A stretch of 64,000 nt of DNA. Source: Anomaloglossus baeobatrachus. Taxonomy: Eukaryota > Chordata > Amphibia > Anura > Aromobatidae. Under the pieces are notes generated by a model that did not search any database, had not been told where the DNA came from, and saw only the letters and a list, made by a program, of their open reading frames with translations. Shown here piece by piece: positions 10,558-20,533 of the stretch (the stretch's first letter is position 1; each line of letters opens with the position of its first letter). The translations under genes and the position numbers were made by a program. The stretch spans positions 511,823,280 through 511,887,279 of the forward strand of contig NC_134354.1 in the NCBI RefSeq assembly GCF_048569485.1. The letters are read 5' to 3'.

Positions 10558-10925
10558 ACAGGCTATGTGCGCACGTAGCGTTCTGTCCCTACAGAAATTT
10601 CTGCAGCGATTTAGCAACACATGTGTGCTTCAAATCGCTGCAGAAAGAATCCGTAGTGAAAAAAAAAGCCGATTGCATGTGCTCTGAGTGCAACCCCTCC
10701 CATAGACAGAGTGGGGACTGCATGCAGAGCGCACGGAATAAGTGACATGTCACTTCTTAGAACGTGTGCTTCGGGCCGAAGCGCTGCGCTCTAATACGCC
10801 ACGTGCGCACGTCTCCTGCATAATTTTCATAGATTATGCTGGGGACTCAAGACGCATGCAGTTACGCTGCGGTGCAGATCGCAGCGTAACTGCATGCAAA
10901 TACGCAACGTGAGCACATAGCCTAA
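10558..10925. mobile_element. Harbinger-type MITE inside the Helitron-like element
   Basis: GGCTATGTGCGCACGTAGCG at 10561 and the reverse-complementary GTGAGCACATAGCC ending at 10922 bound a body nearly identical in layout to the 380-1094 pair. TAA follows on the right, but the left flank is ACA, so the target duplication is imperfect. Confidence 0.7.
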
Positions 10926-11094
10926 CTCTCTAAAATTCTGCCTCAATTAAACTGAATGGAGCTGGGAGCTGCAAGTTAATAGCAACTGTGAGTGGTTGCT
11001 ATAGGAACAAAATAAACTTAGTATCAGAAGCTTATGTGTGAGGTAATATGAAGTCGGTGGTGAGACGGATAGAGAATGACAGAAAAAGACAGAT

Positions 11095-11585
11095 AGAGTC
11101 ACAGACAGAGACATACGTGGAAAGAGACAGACGGGCAAAGAGACAGCCCTGGAAAGAGAAAGACGGGGAAAGAGACAGACGGTTAAAGAGACAGACGGGG
11201 AAAGAGACAGACAGAGACAGGTGGGCAAAGAGACAGCCCTGGAAAGAGACAGACGGGGAAAGAGACAGACAGGGAAAGAGACAGCTTGGCAAAGAGACAG
11301 ACCTGGAAAGAGACAGACCGGGCAAAGAGACAGACGGGCAAAGAAACAGACCTGGAAAAAGACAGCCCAGAAAGAGACAGCCCGGGCAAAGAGACAGCCC
11401 GGGCAAAGAGACAGCCCGGGCAAAGAGACAGCCCGGGCAAAGAGACAGACGGGCAAAGAGACAGACGGGCAAAGAGACAGACCTGGAAAGAGACAGACCT
11501 GGAAAGAGACAGACCCGGAAAGAGACAGACCTGGAAAGAGACAGACAAAGACATACAGGGAAAGGGACAGTCGGGGAAAGAGAGA
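11095..11585. repeat. Minisatellite of about 17-bp GGGCAAAGAGACAGAC units
   Basis: More than 25 degenerate copies of an AAAGAGACAGAC core alternate with CGGGC, CTGGG or CCTGG leaders. All six frames stay partly open, producing RQTGKETD-type and LSLCPGLSL-type translations that are not genes. Confidence 0.92.
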
Positions 11586-11804
11586 ACAGACACAAACACA
11601 CATAGAGATAGCGAGAGACAGGCACAGAGATGGAGATAGATGGAAAGATACAAATACAGACAAAGAGATAGAAACAGACAGACAGAGACATAGACACAGA
11701 CAGACAAGGAAAGAGACAGACTGAGAGACAGACAGAGACACAGAGACTGGGAGGGAGACAGAGAGATAGTTACTATCCAATGCCTGGGTACTACAGCTAG
11801 TATA

Positions 11805-12712
<908 letters not shown>

Positions 12713-14235
12713 TAAAGCCACGTGTACACGTTGTGTATTTGGTGAGTTTTTACCTCAGTATTTGTAAGTCACAACCAGGAGAGGAACAGTCAGAGGAAAT
12801 ACATAAGGCCACGTGCACACATTGAGTATTTGGTGAGTTTTTTACCTCAGTATTTGTAAGCCAAAACCAGGTGAGGAACAGTTAGAGGAAATGCATAAGG
12901 CCATGTGCACACACTGAATATTTGGTGAGTTATTTACCTCAGTATTTGTAAGCCTAAACCAGGAGAGGAACAGTTAGGCTATGTTCACACGTTGCGTTTT
13001 TTCCCGCGTTTCTGCAGCGTTTTTAGCGGCAGCGTTTTTGCGCTAAAACGCATGCGTTTTTGTTTTCCAGCAAAGTCTATGGGAAAAGATGAAATCCTGT
13101 CCGCACTTTGCTTTTTTTCTGCAGCGTTTAATTTGCATATTTTGGGTCAAAAACCATGCTGAAAAAGAAGCAGCATGTCAGTTGTTTTTGCCATTTCTGC
13201 AGCGTTTCCTTAACATTGGAGTCAATGACAAATGGCAAAATGCAACCAAAAGCACAATTCCTGCGTTTTTCATGCTTTTTACCTGCTTTTCCAGTGCGTT
13301 TTTGGCTCCAAAAACGCATGCTTTTCTGACCAAAAATTAAAGAGTTCTAATGTTCCTTTACACACACACAATAACCGAAAATTTAAATGCTTAAAAATAA
13401 TAAACTTTACCTATTTTCCAGTTAAAATGTGCATAACCACTATTATTTCATTAAAATTGATAATTTTTCATATAGTTTTATTAAAAGTTAATTTTATACT
13501 TTTTTTCTATTTTTTCATTCTTTTTGACTATTTCAACTTTATTTCTCAGTGTCTTGATCTACAAAACGCATCTGCAGAAACGCAGGTGAAAACGCAGGTA
13601 AAAAGCGCTGAAAACGCACTAAAAACGCGGTAAAAACGCATGCGTTTTTAGCGCTGAAAAATGGCCAATAGCCATTTGGTCAAAAACCAAGGGAAGGAAA
13701 ACGTGCAGAATAAACTGCAGGTACTCCGACGCAACGTGCGGACATAGCCTTAGACGAAATGCAAGAGGCCATGTGCACACACTGAATATTTGGTGAGTTT
13801 TTTTACCTCAGTATTTGTAAGCCTAAACCAGGAGAGGAACAGTTAGAGGAAATGCATAAGGCCATGTGCACACATTGAGTATTTGGTGAGTTTTTTACCT
13901 CAGTATTTGTAAGCCTAAACCAGGAGAGGAACAGTTAGAGGAAATGCATAAGGCCATGTGCACACACTGAATATTTGGTGAGTTTTTTTACCTCAGTATT
14001 TGAAGCCATACCAGGAGAGGAAGAGTCAGAGGAGAAGTTTAGGCCACGTGCACACATTGAGTATTTGGTGAGTTTTTTACCTCAGTATTTGTAGCCAAAA
14101 CCAGGAGTTTAATAATCAGAGGAAAGTTGTAATAGAAACACGTCACCACTTCTGTATTTATCACAGGTCCTGGTTTTGTCTTACGAATACTGAGGTAAAA
14201 ATTCACAAAATACTTAACATGTGCACGTGGTCTAA
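12713..14235. mobile_element. MITE with its left end tandemly amplified seven times
   Basis: TAA lies at 12713-12715 and 14233-14235. The left-end module (GCCACGTGTACAC.. GTATTTGGTGAG.. CCTCAGTATTTGTAAG.. AACCAGGAGAGGAACAG) is repeated about every 90 bp, with starts near 12716, 12806, 12896, 13767, 13858, 13949 and 14040. Only one reverse-complement copy (14165-14232) closes the element. An ordinary copy would have one module at each end. The third unit is interrupted by the MITE at 12974-13752. Confidence 0.75.
12974..13752. mobile_element. Harbinger-type MITE nested in the amplified MITE
   Basis: TTA at 12974-12976 and 13750-13752 flank GGCTATGTTCACACGTTGCG and the reverse-complementary CGCAACGTGCGGACATAGCC. 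Removing it restores the AACAGTTAGAGGAAATGC word found in the other array units, which proves the nesting order. The interior is AT-rich with GCGTTTTT palindromes and resembles 1363-2120. Confidence 0.85.
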
Positions 14236-14643
14236 AAACTGTGTGAACCTAGACTCATATTATGCATTATTTCTAGTTGCCGTTTTTGATGGGTTATTGC
14301 AGGATGGTGTACAGGAAAAATAAAATCACTGTTCCCTATAAATTGTAGCCTAAAAACTGAAACCCTCTGCCCGATCACAGAGGAGACAGAGGAGTTATGC
14401 AGCTGTGAGTTATGCCCTATCTCGATGTTCATTTTTTTTATCTTCCTCCTACACTCCTCACCATGAACAGTGCAGGGAAGAAAGAAACAGAAAACTGAAC
14501 AGGCAGGATAACACTGGTTAGTAGCCCACTGGCCTTCAGGTATGAAATAGTCTACTTCCATCAGGAATCCTGAGGTTTCACTGCTTTAGTCCATTAGGAA
14601 TCCTAAAATTAACCTCTTTATGGGACCACCAAGGCTTCTGACA
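14236..14643. other. No gene recognised
   Basis: A minus-strand open frame of 109 codons exists here, but it shows no recognisable domain and lies between repeats. Confidence 0.4.
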
Positions 14644-15015
14644 TTAAAGGGGTTCCAATTGCAATGATATTGGTAACCTATTCTTAGGATAGGACATGAA
14701 TATCAGATCGGCGGGGGTGACACCTTACTTATCTGATCAGCTGTTTCCAACTGTAGCAGTAACTGGATGTAAACAGTGTATGAAGCGTCCTTTAGTTGCC
14801 GCTCCCATGTGCTGCAGAGCAACTACTGTGGAATAGACACAGACCTGCCATACCCAGGATCAGCAACTAACAGCATGGCAGAGCCAGTGTTTACACATTG
14901 CCGCCACTGGAGCTGGTAACAGCTAATGTGTGGGGTGCTCTGTGCCATACTCTGACCAATCTGATACATTATTTATCCAAAGGATGGTTCCTCAATATTA
15001 TTATACTGGACTACA
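14644..15015. mobile_element. TTAAAGGGGTT-type frog repeat, diverged
   Basis: It starts TTAAAGGGGTTCCAATTG and carries the words CCTATTCTTAGGATAGGACATGAATATCAGATCGG, split here as CTTAGGATAGGACAT and AATATCAGATCGGCGGGGGT. I recognise these from a very common anuran repeat. The right end is decayed around TACTGGACTACAT. A better-bounded copy is at 17124-18662. Confidence 0.5.
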
Positions 15016-15657
15016 TATTGTCATTAAGAAAATATTAAAGGAGTTGTGTGATCTCAGAAGAAAAAATTGCATTCACTCCACATAGACTGCCAAGTCGTGA
15101 CCCTGTGCAATGCACACACTGTCACGATTCTCCTGTATTTCCCTTACTGGTGGGAGGTCACGTGACCACATATATGCAATTTGTATACTTGCATACGTCT
15201 CAACTGGTTTGTCGCAATAGAAGAGAATAGAGAGAAGCGCAGGCATTGTGTTGGCATGTGACCACAAGAGAGCATATCGCATATACGCAGTCATGTAAGC
15301 GCCCACCGGCACAGAGAATGACGGGGAATTGTATCAATGTGTTCAATGCACACTGCCACAATTCAGCAAGGCTGGGGTCAAATGCAATGAATGCAGACTA
15401 TTCTTCTGAGAAAATTTCTGTATACTTACCTTCCTAATCAGCTTTACTATTCCATCAAAGTGGAAGTCCATGAATGCTGCAGCCATTTAATGGCCGTCTC
15501 CACTTTGCCCTGATCCCTTTAACTGACAGGTCTCTCCCTATGCACAGATGGTTTACTCTAAAATACTAGGAGTTTCAAAGTAAAACATAGCTGGCTGCAA
15601 TAATGTAGACACAGTATTCATAGCTTGTACAGCATGAATCTGATGACAGATTTCCTT
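15016..15657. repeat. Fragments of common interspersed repeats
   Basis: A block starting TTAAAGGAGTTGTGTGATCTC and containing two CAATGCACACTG words shares phrases with 18748-18930. A tail ending CTGATGACAGATTTCCTTTAA matches the end of another repeat family. No boundaries or genes are visible. Confidence 0.4.
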
Positions 15658-16713
15658 TAAGGGTAGAATCACACTGGTGTATGCCTCACACAAGTGCAAT
15701 GTGAGAAAATCTTGCATTGCACTCGGCCCCATGTAAGGCCTCTTTCACATGTCCGTGAAAATCACGCACGTTTTTCACGGACATGTCAAAGGTGCGTATT
15801 GCCCTCCGTGTCCCGTGTTTACGGCACAAGTGTGTTCTCCATGTGTTATCCGGGAACGGGAACGGGAACGTTCTGCTCACCTGTCCCTGGCGTTGCTGTC
15901 CGTGGTGCTGATCTATGGTCTCCGGCCCTGCCGACTCCCCGCTGCTGCTGCTTCCGTCTCGCAGTGAAGGGAATATGCGATGAGCATAATGAGCGGGGGT
16001 CGGAAGCAAGTGACAGCAGCGGCAGAGACAGCGGCGCTGGAGAAAGTGAGCATAGAAAATCTTTTTATTTCACAGGCGCGTGTGTTTTCTCCGGTGCGTG
16101 TCACACAGATCACATCCGTGCGGTCCATGTGACACCCGTGATGCCGGAGAAAAACGAACATGTCTATGTGTGGAGCACACGGGCACACGTATGCTCCACA
16201 CAAGCAGACACTCCATGGCAGAACACACACGTGAGCGCAGCCCCATTGATGTTAATGGGTCTACGTGTGCCCATGTCTCTGGCACGTGAGGAAATGGACC
16301 AAACACATACCGGAGACACGGACATGTGAAGGAGGCCTAAGACAATGCTGCAGCTCAGATCTACGATTTTTTCCTCAGCCCTAATAGGACTGAAGAAAAA
16401 AATTGCAGCGTGCTGTGATTGTCTGCGAATCTCAGGTCACTCACACCCATACAAGTCTATGGGTGCGAGTGAAATAACGGACTGCACTCGGATGTCATCT
16501 AAGTGCAGTGTGATATACGCACATGCTGACAATGGAGGAGATGGAGTGATTAATCCCTCGCTCTCCTCCGTAGCTTTGATCCGATTGCAGGATCGGATAA
16601 CAGTTGCATGACACTCTGCTCACGCTCACAGCAGAGCAGGAGCCGAGGGTCATTAGTATGTCGCATCCAGTGCTCTCGCATCGGGTGCCATACGCTAATT
16701 TGACTCTACCATA
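15658..16713. mobile_element. Harbinger-type MITE (GGGTAGAATCACAC ends), interrupted
   Basis: TAAGGGTAGAATCACACTGG on the left pairs with AATTTGACTCTACC on the right. The internal words (ACTAATGACCCTCGG in reverse, CCGATTGCAGGATCGG, GCAATGTGAGA) match the intact relative at 40798-41208. A second MITE (15734-16340) is inserted in its left part. The right flank is ATA rather than TAA, so the duplication is imperfect. Confidence 0.6.
15734..16340. mobile_element. Harbinger-type MITE (GGCCTCTTTCACATGTCCG ends), nested
   Basis: TAA duplications at 15734-15736 and 16338-16340 flank GGCCTCTTTCACATGTCCG and CGGACATGTGAAGGAGGCC, long near-perfect inverted repeats. The element sits within the left part of the 15658-16713 MITE. 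Confidence 0.8.
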
Positions 16714-17123
16714 ACACTGTTTGCCTGGATACTATGCAATATTATCATATTTGGCTACTATAGATATATCCATTCTTAAAATGACAAAATATTATGATGT
16801 AGAAAGGTATCTCGGAGTGAATCAGTGTAATTCGACACCTAATAATACGAATTCAATGGATTTGTCATGTAAAGTTAACTTTGTGCTTCGTGATATGTTT
16901 CTTGCATTCGTTTAAGAATGGCTACATCTGAATATAGTTAAGGGCCCTGAACGTTCATATGTATTTGTTGTAGTTCTGAATAGCCCAGATTATGAGACAG
17001 TGTGCAGGTCACTTACTGATCCACTCACTAGCTACAAAGGCTTAGAAAAAACAGTGGGAAATGACACTAATACATTAGGAAAGGCATTTTTTTTGTTAGT
17101 AGTGCAAATTGTGTACATAAAGC
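16714..17123. other. No gene recognised
   Basis: This is AT-rich unique-looking sequence without exon signals. Confidence 0.5.
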
Positions 17124-18662
17124 TTAAAGAGGTTCACTGGACATAAGGATTTGATGATCTACCTACAGGATAAGTGATCAATAGGAAATCTGCGGGGCTC
17201 CGTCAAATAGTGCCCCCATTAATCAGCTGTTTTGCTCCAGAAGTCACTGGATATAAATGGTATGAATGGAGTAGTGTAGCTCCATTCAAACTGTTCAAGT
17301 AGTGTGTACCACCCCAGCAGCGGTCGAACCGCTCGGATCCGGGTGTCGCTACTTGTGGCTCGAGGGTCTTCGGACCCAGGAGCTCAGGGTCACTCTAAAA
17401 CATGGGAGGTTATTTACAGCGGGAGTAGATAGTTTGTGAAGCCACCCATGGTGTGCGGTAATAGGGACTACCACCGCTGCCGATGGGAGTACCGGGGTTG
17501 ATGGAATGGGGGCAGCCAGATGACGTTTTCTCTCCACGGGTAGTGAAGGCCCCGGGACTGTGGATGGTGGAATGGATTGCTGGGGAGCTGGGGCAAGGGG
17601 TAATCAGGTACTCACTCAGAAGGAAAGCAGACGCTGACAACGTAGTAAACCAAGTCTCTGAGTGCCGCTGCCCTCTTGGGGGAGCTCGTCCGGGTTCCGT
17701 CCCCTGCAGTACTGCCTGATGGTCCAGAGCCTGCCTCGGTGCACAGATTTTAGTAGTCCAAGTGGCCCATTAGCTTGGAGCTGTCCAGGCCCCGCTCCCC
17801 ACTTTTTGGTGTGAAGGAGCTATGCTCTCAGGGGCTCACGCTTGAGATTTCAGTGGGCTGTTTTAGTTGGAAAGCCCTATCCCCCTCATTGCGCTAGTGC
17901 CCCCAATCTCTGAGCTTCGTGGGAACAGTCCATAAAAGCCCTGTCCTCCACAGGTTAATTTCCGGGTTGCTTGAAGCCTCTCCCCGACCTAGGGTCCAGC
18001 ACTCCGACGTGCTTTCGGTCCCAGACCGGCTATTGTACTGCTGCTGACCGTCCTCCTAGACTCAGCCAGGCATCCAGTCCCAATCTCCCGCGACTGGGTC
18101 TCCGACTCCTCCGGGTCCAGACCACCATCTGCAACCCAATCTACTTCTCCCCTGGGAGCTCCAACTCCTAGCTTCCCCAAGTTCCTTACTGCTCGAGGGC
18201 TACCACTGCTCTGACTTGTCACCTCCCACCTCCCTGCCTGACCCCCAGGTGGGCGGCCCTATTCCAGCTTAGCAGCCCACTGGTGTGACTGACAGGGTGT
18301 GGTGCGAAGTGTGATTGGATTGGGATGTTGGATGGTGATGGAGGCAGCACTGCAAGTTGGGAACCCAGAACAAAGAGGGGTTGAGTCCTGCACTGGAGAT
18401 AAAGAACGTGCAGTACCCTGTGACGACCTGACTAGTCCAGGGGTGACACAAGTGCAGCTTCTATGTGAAAGAATAGGAGTCATGCTGCGGTACATCTTCA
18501 ATGGAGCTACACTCAACAGCTTTGTTATAGGTTTTTATATCCAGCTGATATAAAAAATGATTGATTATTGGGGATACTAGGTGTTGTACCTCCATTAATC
18601 TGCTATCAATGACCTAATCTGTATAAAAGTCATCACACCTCTATGTCTGGACAACCCCTTAA
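17124..18662. mobile_element. TTAAAGRGGTTC-type frog repeat split by an LTR-like fossil
   Basis: The left part (TTAAAGAGGTTCACTGGACA to about 17301) and right part (18450 to TCTGGACAACCCCTTAA at 18662) are the two ends of one inverted-repeat element with TTAA at both edges. The middle contrast AATGGAGTAGTGTAGCTCC versus TCAATGGAGCTACACTC shows internal inverted symmetry. A 1.15-kb insertion separates the halves. Confidence 0.6.
17302..18449 (+). mobile_element. LTR-like fossil (solo-LTR candidate)
   Basis: The block begins GTGTGTACCACCCC and ends GGGGTGACAC, giving TG..CA-type inverted tips. It is flanked by AAGTA (17297-17301) and AAGTG (18450-18454), a likely 5-bp duplication with one difference. 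It interrupts an older repeat cleanly. The phrases GTGAAGCCACCCATGGTGTG, ACCACCGCTGC and CCCCGGGAC are diverged versions of those in the reverse complement of 56330-57524. It has no coding capacity and looks moderately old. Confidence 0.5.
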
Positions 18663-19162
18663 TATATTTTCTCTCAGTAAAGTGTAGTTGGCACATAACT
18701 GCTCCTGCACCTGCCTGCTGAGTTCTAGAATGGTGTAGGAGCAAATACTTAAAGGGGTTTTCTGTGCGCTAAACAAAGATCTGCAACAAATTGCTGAATA
18801 ATGACCAAGTCACATACTTGCAGTCACACTACCGCCTACTTTTGTTGGTAATACAGGAAAATTGTGAAAGTGTGTGCATTGCACACTGTTGCGATTTAAT
18901 AATCTGCAGTCACATAGAGTGATTGCAGAAATTGCAGAAAACATCTTTAATATATGAGCAAGCCTTGTTGCAAAAAAAAATCAGAATCCCAGGTATAATA
19001 GCAACCACAAGCTACTACAATGTAGAAACCAACATATATCAACAAAATACAGCATAAAGTTTAGAAATGTGCAATTTTAGAACCATACAAACTAAAGCTA
19101 TAGGATAGCTTAGCTCATTTTGTTTTTTTATTTGCACTAATACTTTCCTTTAAATGTACGCT
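18663..19162. repeat. Fragments of interspersed repeats
   Basis: TTAAAGGGGTTTTCTGTGCG near 18749 starts a block with GTGTGTGCATTGCACACTGTTGCGA, shared in parts with 15040-15370. The remainder is AT-rich and unassigned. Confidence 0.4.
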
Positions 19163-19552
19163 TTAAAGGGAATCTGTCAGCAGGTTTTTGCCACCTAATC
19201 TGAGAGAAGCATAATGTAGGGGCAGAGACCCTGATTCCAGCTGTGTATCACTGGGCTGCTTAGTGTACTTTTGATGAAATCACTGTGATGGTCAGGAATA
19301 TTCACGAGATCTGTATAACCTTGCCCCACCACTACACTTTAGATGGGCAGCAAGGTGTCAATCAGTGGCGTGGGTGGAGTTATAGAGCACCATATTCAAA
19401 TACCTCCTAGACCAGCAGAGAAAACAATGATTTTTACCAAAATGACAGCAAACAGCTCAGTGAGTGACACATCGCTGGAATCAGGGTCTTTGTCTCTACA
19501 TTATGCTGCTCTCAGATGGGATAGCAAAAATCTGGTGATAGATTCCCTTTAA
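19163..19552. mobile_element. MITE with AAAGGGAATCTGTCAGCAGG ends
   Basis: TTAAAGGGAATCTGTCAGCA on the left and the diverged reverse complement TGGTGATAGATTCCCTTTAA on the right bound a 390-bp element. Internal words (ATAATGTAGGGGCAGAGACC, GATTCCAGC) are repeated in inverted orientation at the other side. This is a common frog family whose superfamily I cannot fix from the sequence. Confidence 0.65.
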
Positions 19553-20340
19553 AAGTAGTAACTTTCCTGACACACAAGAACATCCAATTTTAATAATCTG
19601 CAATTTCAGAAAAACAGAAATCACAAGGAAAGGAATGTGGTGCGACTCTTAGTCAATAACTACAGCTAAATGTTTGCACAGTCCACATTTTGGCAGCTCC
19701 TGAGTTACATTAGTGCTATAAGTGCTACAACTACAGCCCAAACGCTTTCCAAATATATAACGTACAGTACGATCCTAGTGATTCTGGAACATAAAGCATT
19801 GCATATGCCCAAACTATGCAGATGTTTTTTATTTCATCTTCTTGTTACTTGGAATTTCTCTGTAACCATGTTAACTGTAAAAACTTGGCAGTGCTCAGAG
19901 CCTTCAAACTGCTTTTGTAGCCTTGGTATGTTATTTGGTGCACAGATCTTTTGCTAATTTGTTAATTTGAGTTAGCACAGTGGTGGCTGCAATACATAAA
20001 CATTTCACCACAGGTGGCAGGAGCACCTTGTCTAAAATTACAGCCCTCAGTTTTATCGTATAGTCGACTTCATAGTTATATAGTCAAGATGAAGGGGTTT
20101 TGTTTTAATAAATTCTGAGTATTAATATTTTATTAAATGAAAGCTAAATGTCAACATTGAGAAAAATCTTAAAGTGACAAACAGAAGAAAAAATACAAAA
20201 ATAAGTACAATTTCAGAAGAACTAGACCACACTATACAACCGTGAACATTACACTGTATATACAGGGAGATTTACTCGAAAGAGGCCTCAGATATTCCCT
20301 TTAGGATAAAGTAATCTGAAGAAAAAAATATGCTACATAC
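19553..20340. other. No repeat recognised; downstream side of the candidate exon
   Basis: If the exon at 20341-20475 is real, this stretch on the minus strand would be its first intron or hold a further exon. I examined the minus strand for acceptors followed by an open phase-0 frame and found none that convinced me. Confidence 0.4.
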
Positions 20341-20475
20341 CTTGATGTATGTGTAATCAATTGCATTACATATGATGCTGGAATTGATCTCTTTCCGCCA
20401 GAAACATTTTAATGCGTTGCTCCAGGTTGCTGAACATGTCGACAAGAAAATCTGGAGGAATAGCACTAACTTCAT
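20341..20475 (-). CDS. Candidate first coding exon of a secreted host protein
   Basis: The ATG at 20475 opens exactly 45 codons. Residues 1-16 (MKLVLFLQIFLSTCSA) form a textbook signal peptide with Lys2, a hydrophobic core and an A-x-A-like cleavage site. A mature start with two cysteines follows (ALKCFWRKEINSS.. CNAIDYTYIK). The frame reaches ATCAAG|GTATGTAGC at 20341/20340, a near-consensus splice donor in phase 0. About 50 bp upstream of the ATG is TATATAAGG, so promoter, short 5' leader, signal peptide and donor are all correctly spaced. A 40-50 codon first exon ending in phase 0 after a signal peptide is typical of several small secreted proteins, including short-chain cytokines such as IL-4. 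The sequence does not let me name the family. No later exon was found in the window. An exapted or decayed exon is possible. Confidence 0.5.
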
Positions 20476-20524
20476 GTTGGATATCTTACTTCAAATCTTC
20501 CACAGTGAGAACAGCCAGAGAGCC

Positions 20525-20533
20525 CTTATATAG
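20525..20533 (-). promoter_or_regulatory. Candidate TATA box for the 20341-20475 exon
   Basis: On the minus strand CTATATAAGGGC lies about 50 bp upstream of the ATG. A start near 20495-20500, in CTCTCTGGCTGTTCTCACTG, would leave a leader of about 20-25 bases. The spacing is standard for a TATA promoter. The repeat-derived sequence of the retroelement begins a little further upstream. Confidence 0.45.

Larger units (their letters stand above)
10395..11803 (+). mobile_element. Non-autonomous Helitron-like element
   Basis: After a TATGTGTGTG tract the sequence reads GTCCGCTAAAGGAATCCGCA, a block I remember as the start of an abundant frog Helitron family. The 3' end is TGGGTACTACAGCTAGT, matching the Helitron CTAGT terminus, although the preceding hairpin is degraded. 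No Rep/helicase is present. A MITE (10558-10925) is inserted near the start, and a purine-rich minisatellite fills the middle. The left boundary is approximate because it lies in simple repeats. Confidence 0.5.

Noticed and set aside
15686-16329. Open frame of 211 codons on the plus strand
   Set aside because: It lies inside the 15734-16340 MITE and its host MITE, is read through on both strands, and shows no domain.
19930-19990. Possible second exon for the 20341-20475 candidate (acceptor TTATGTATTGCAG on the minus strand, then a frame with VLTQINKLAKDLC)
   Set aside because: The open frame needs a phase-1 join while the first exon ends in phase 0, and no GT donor follows. It was not annotated.
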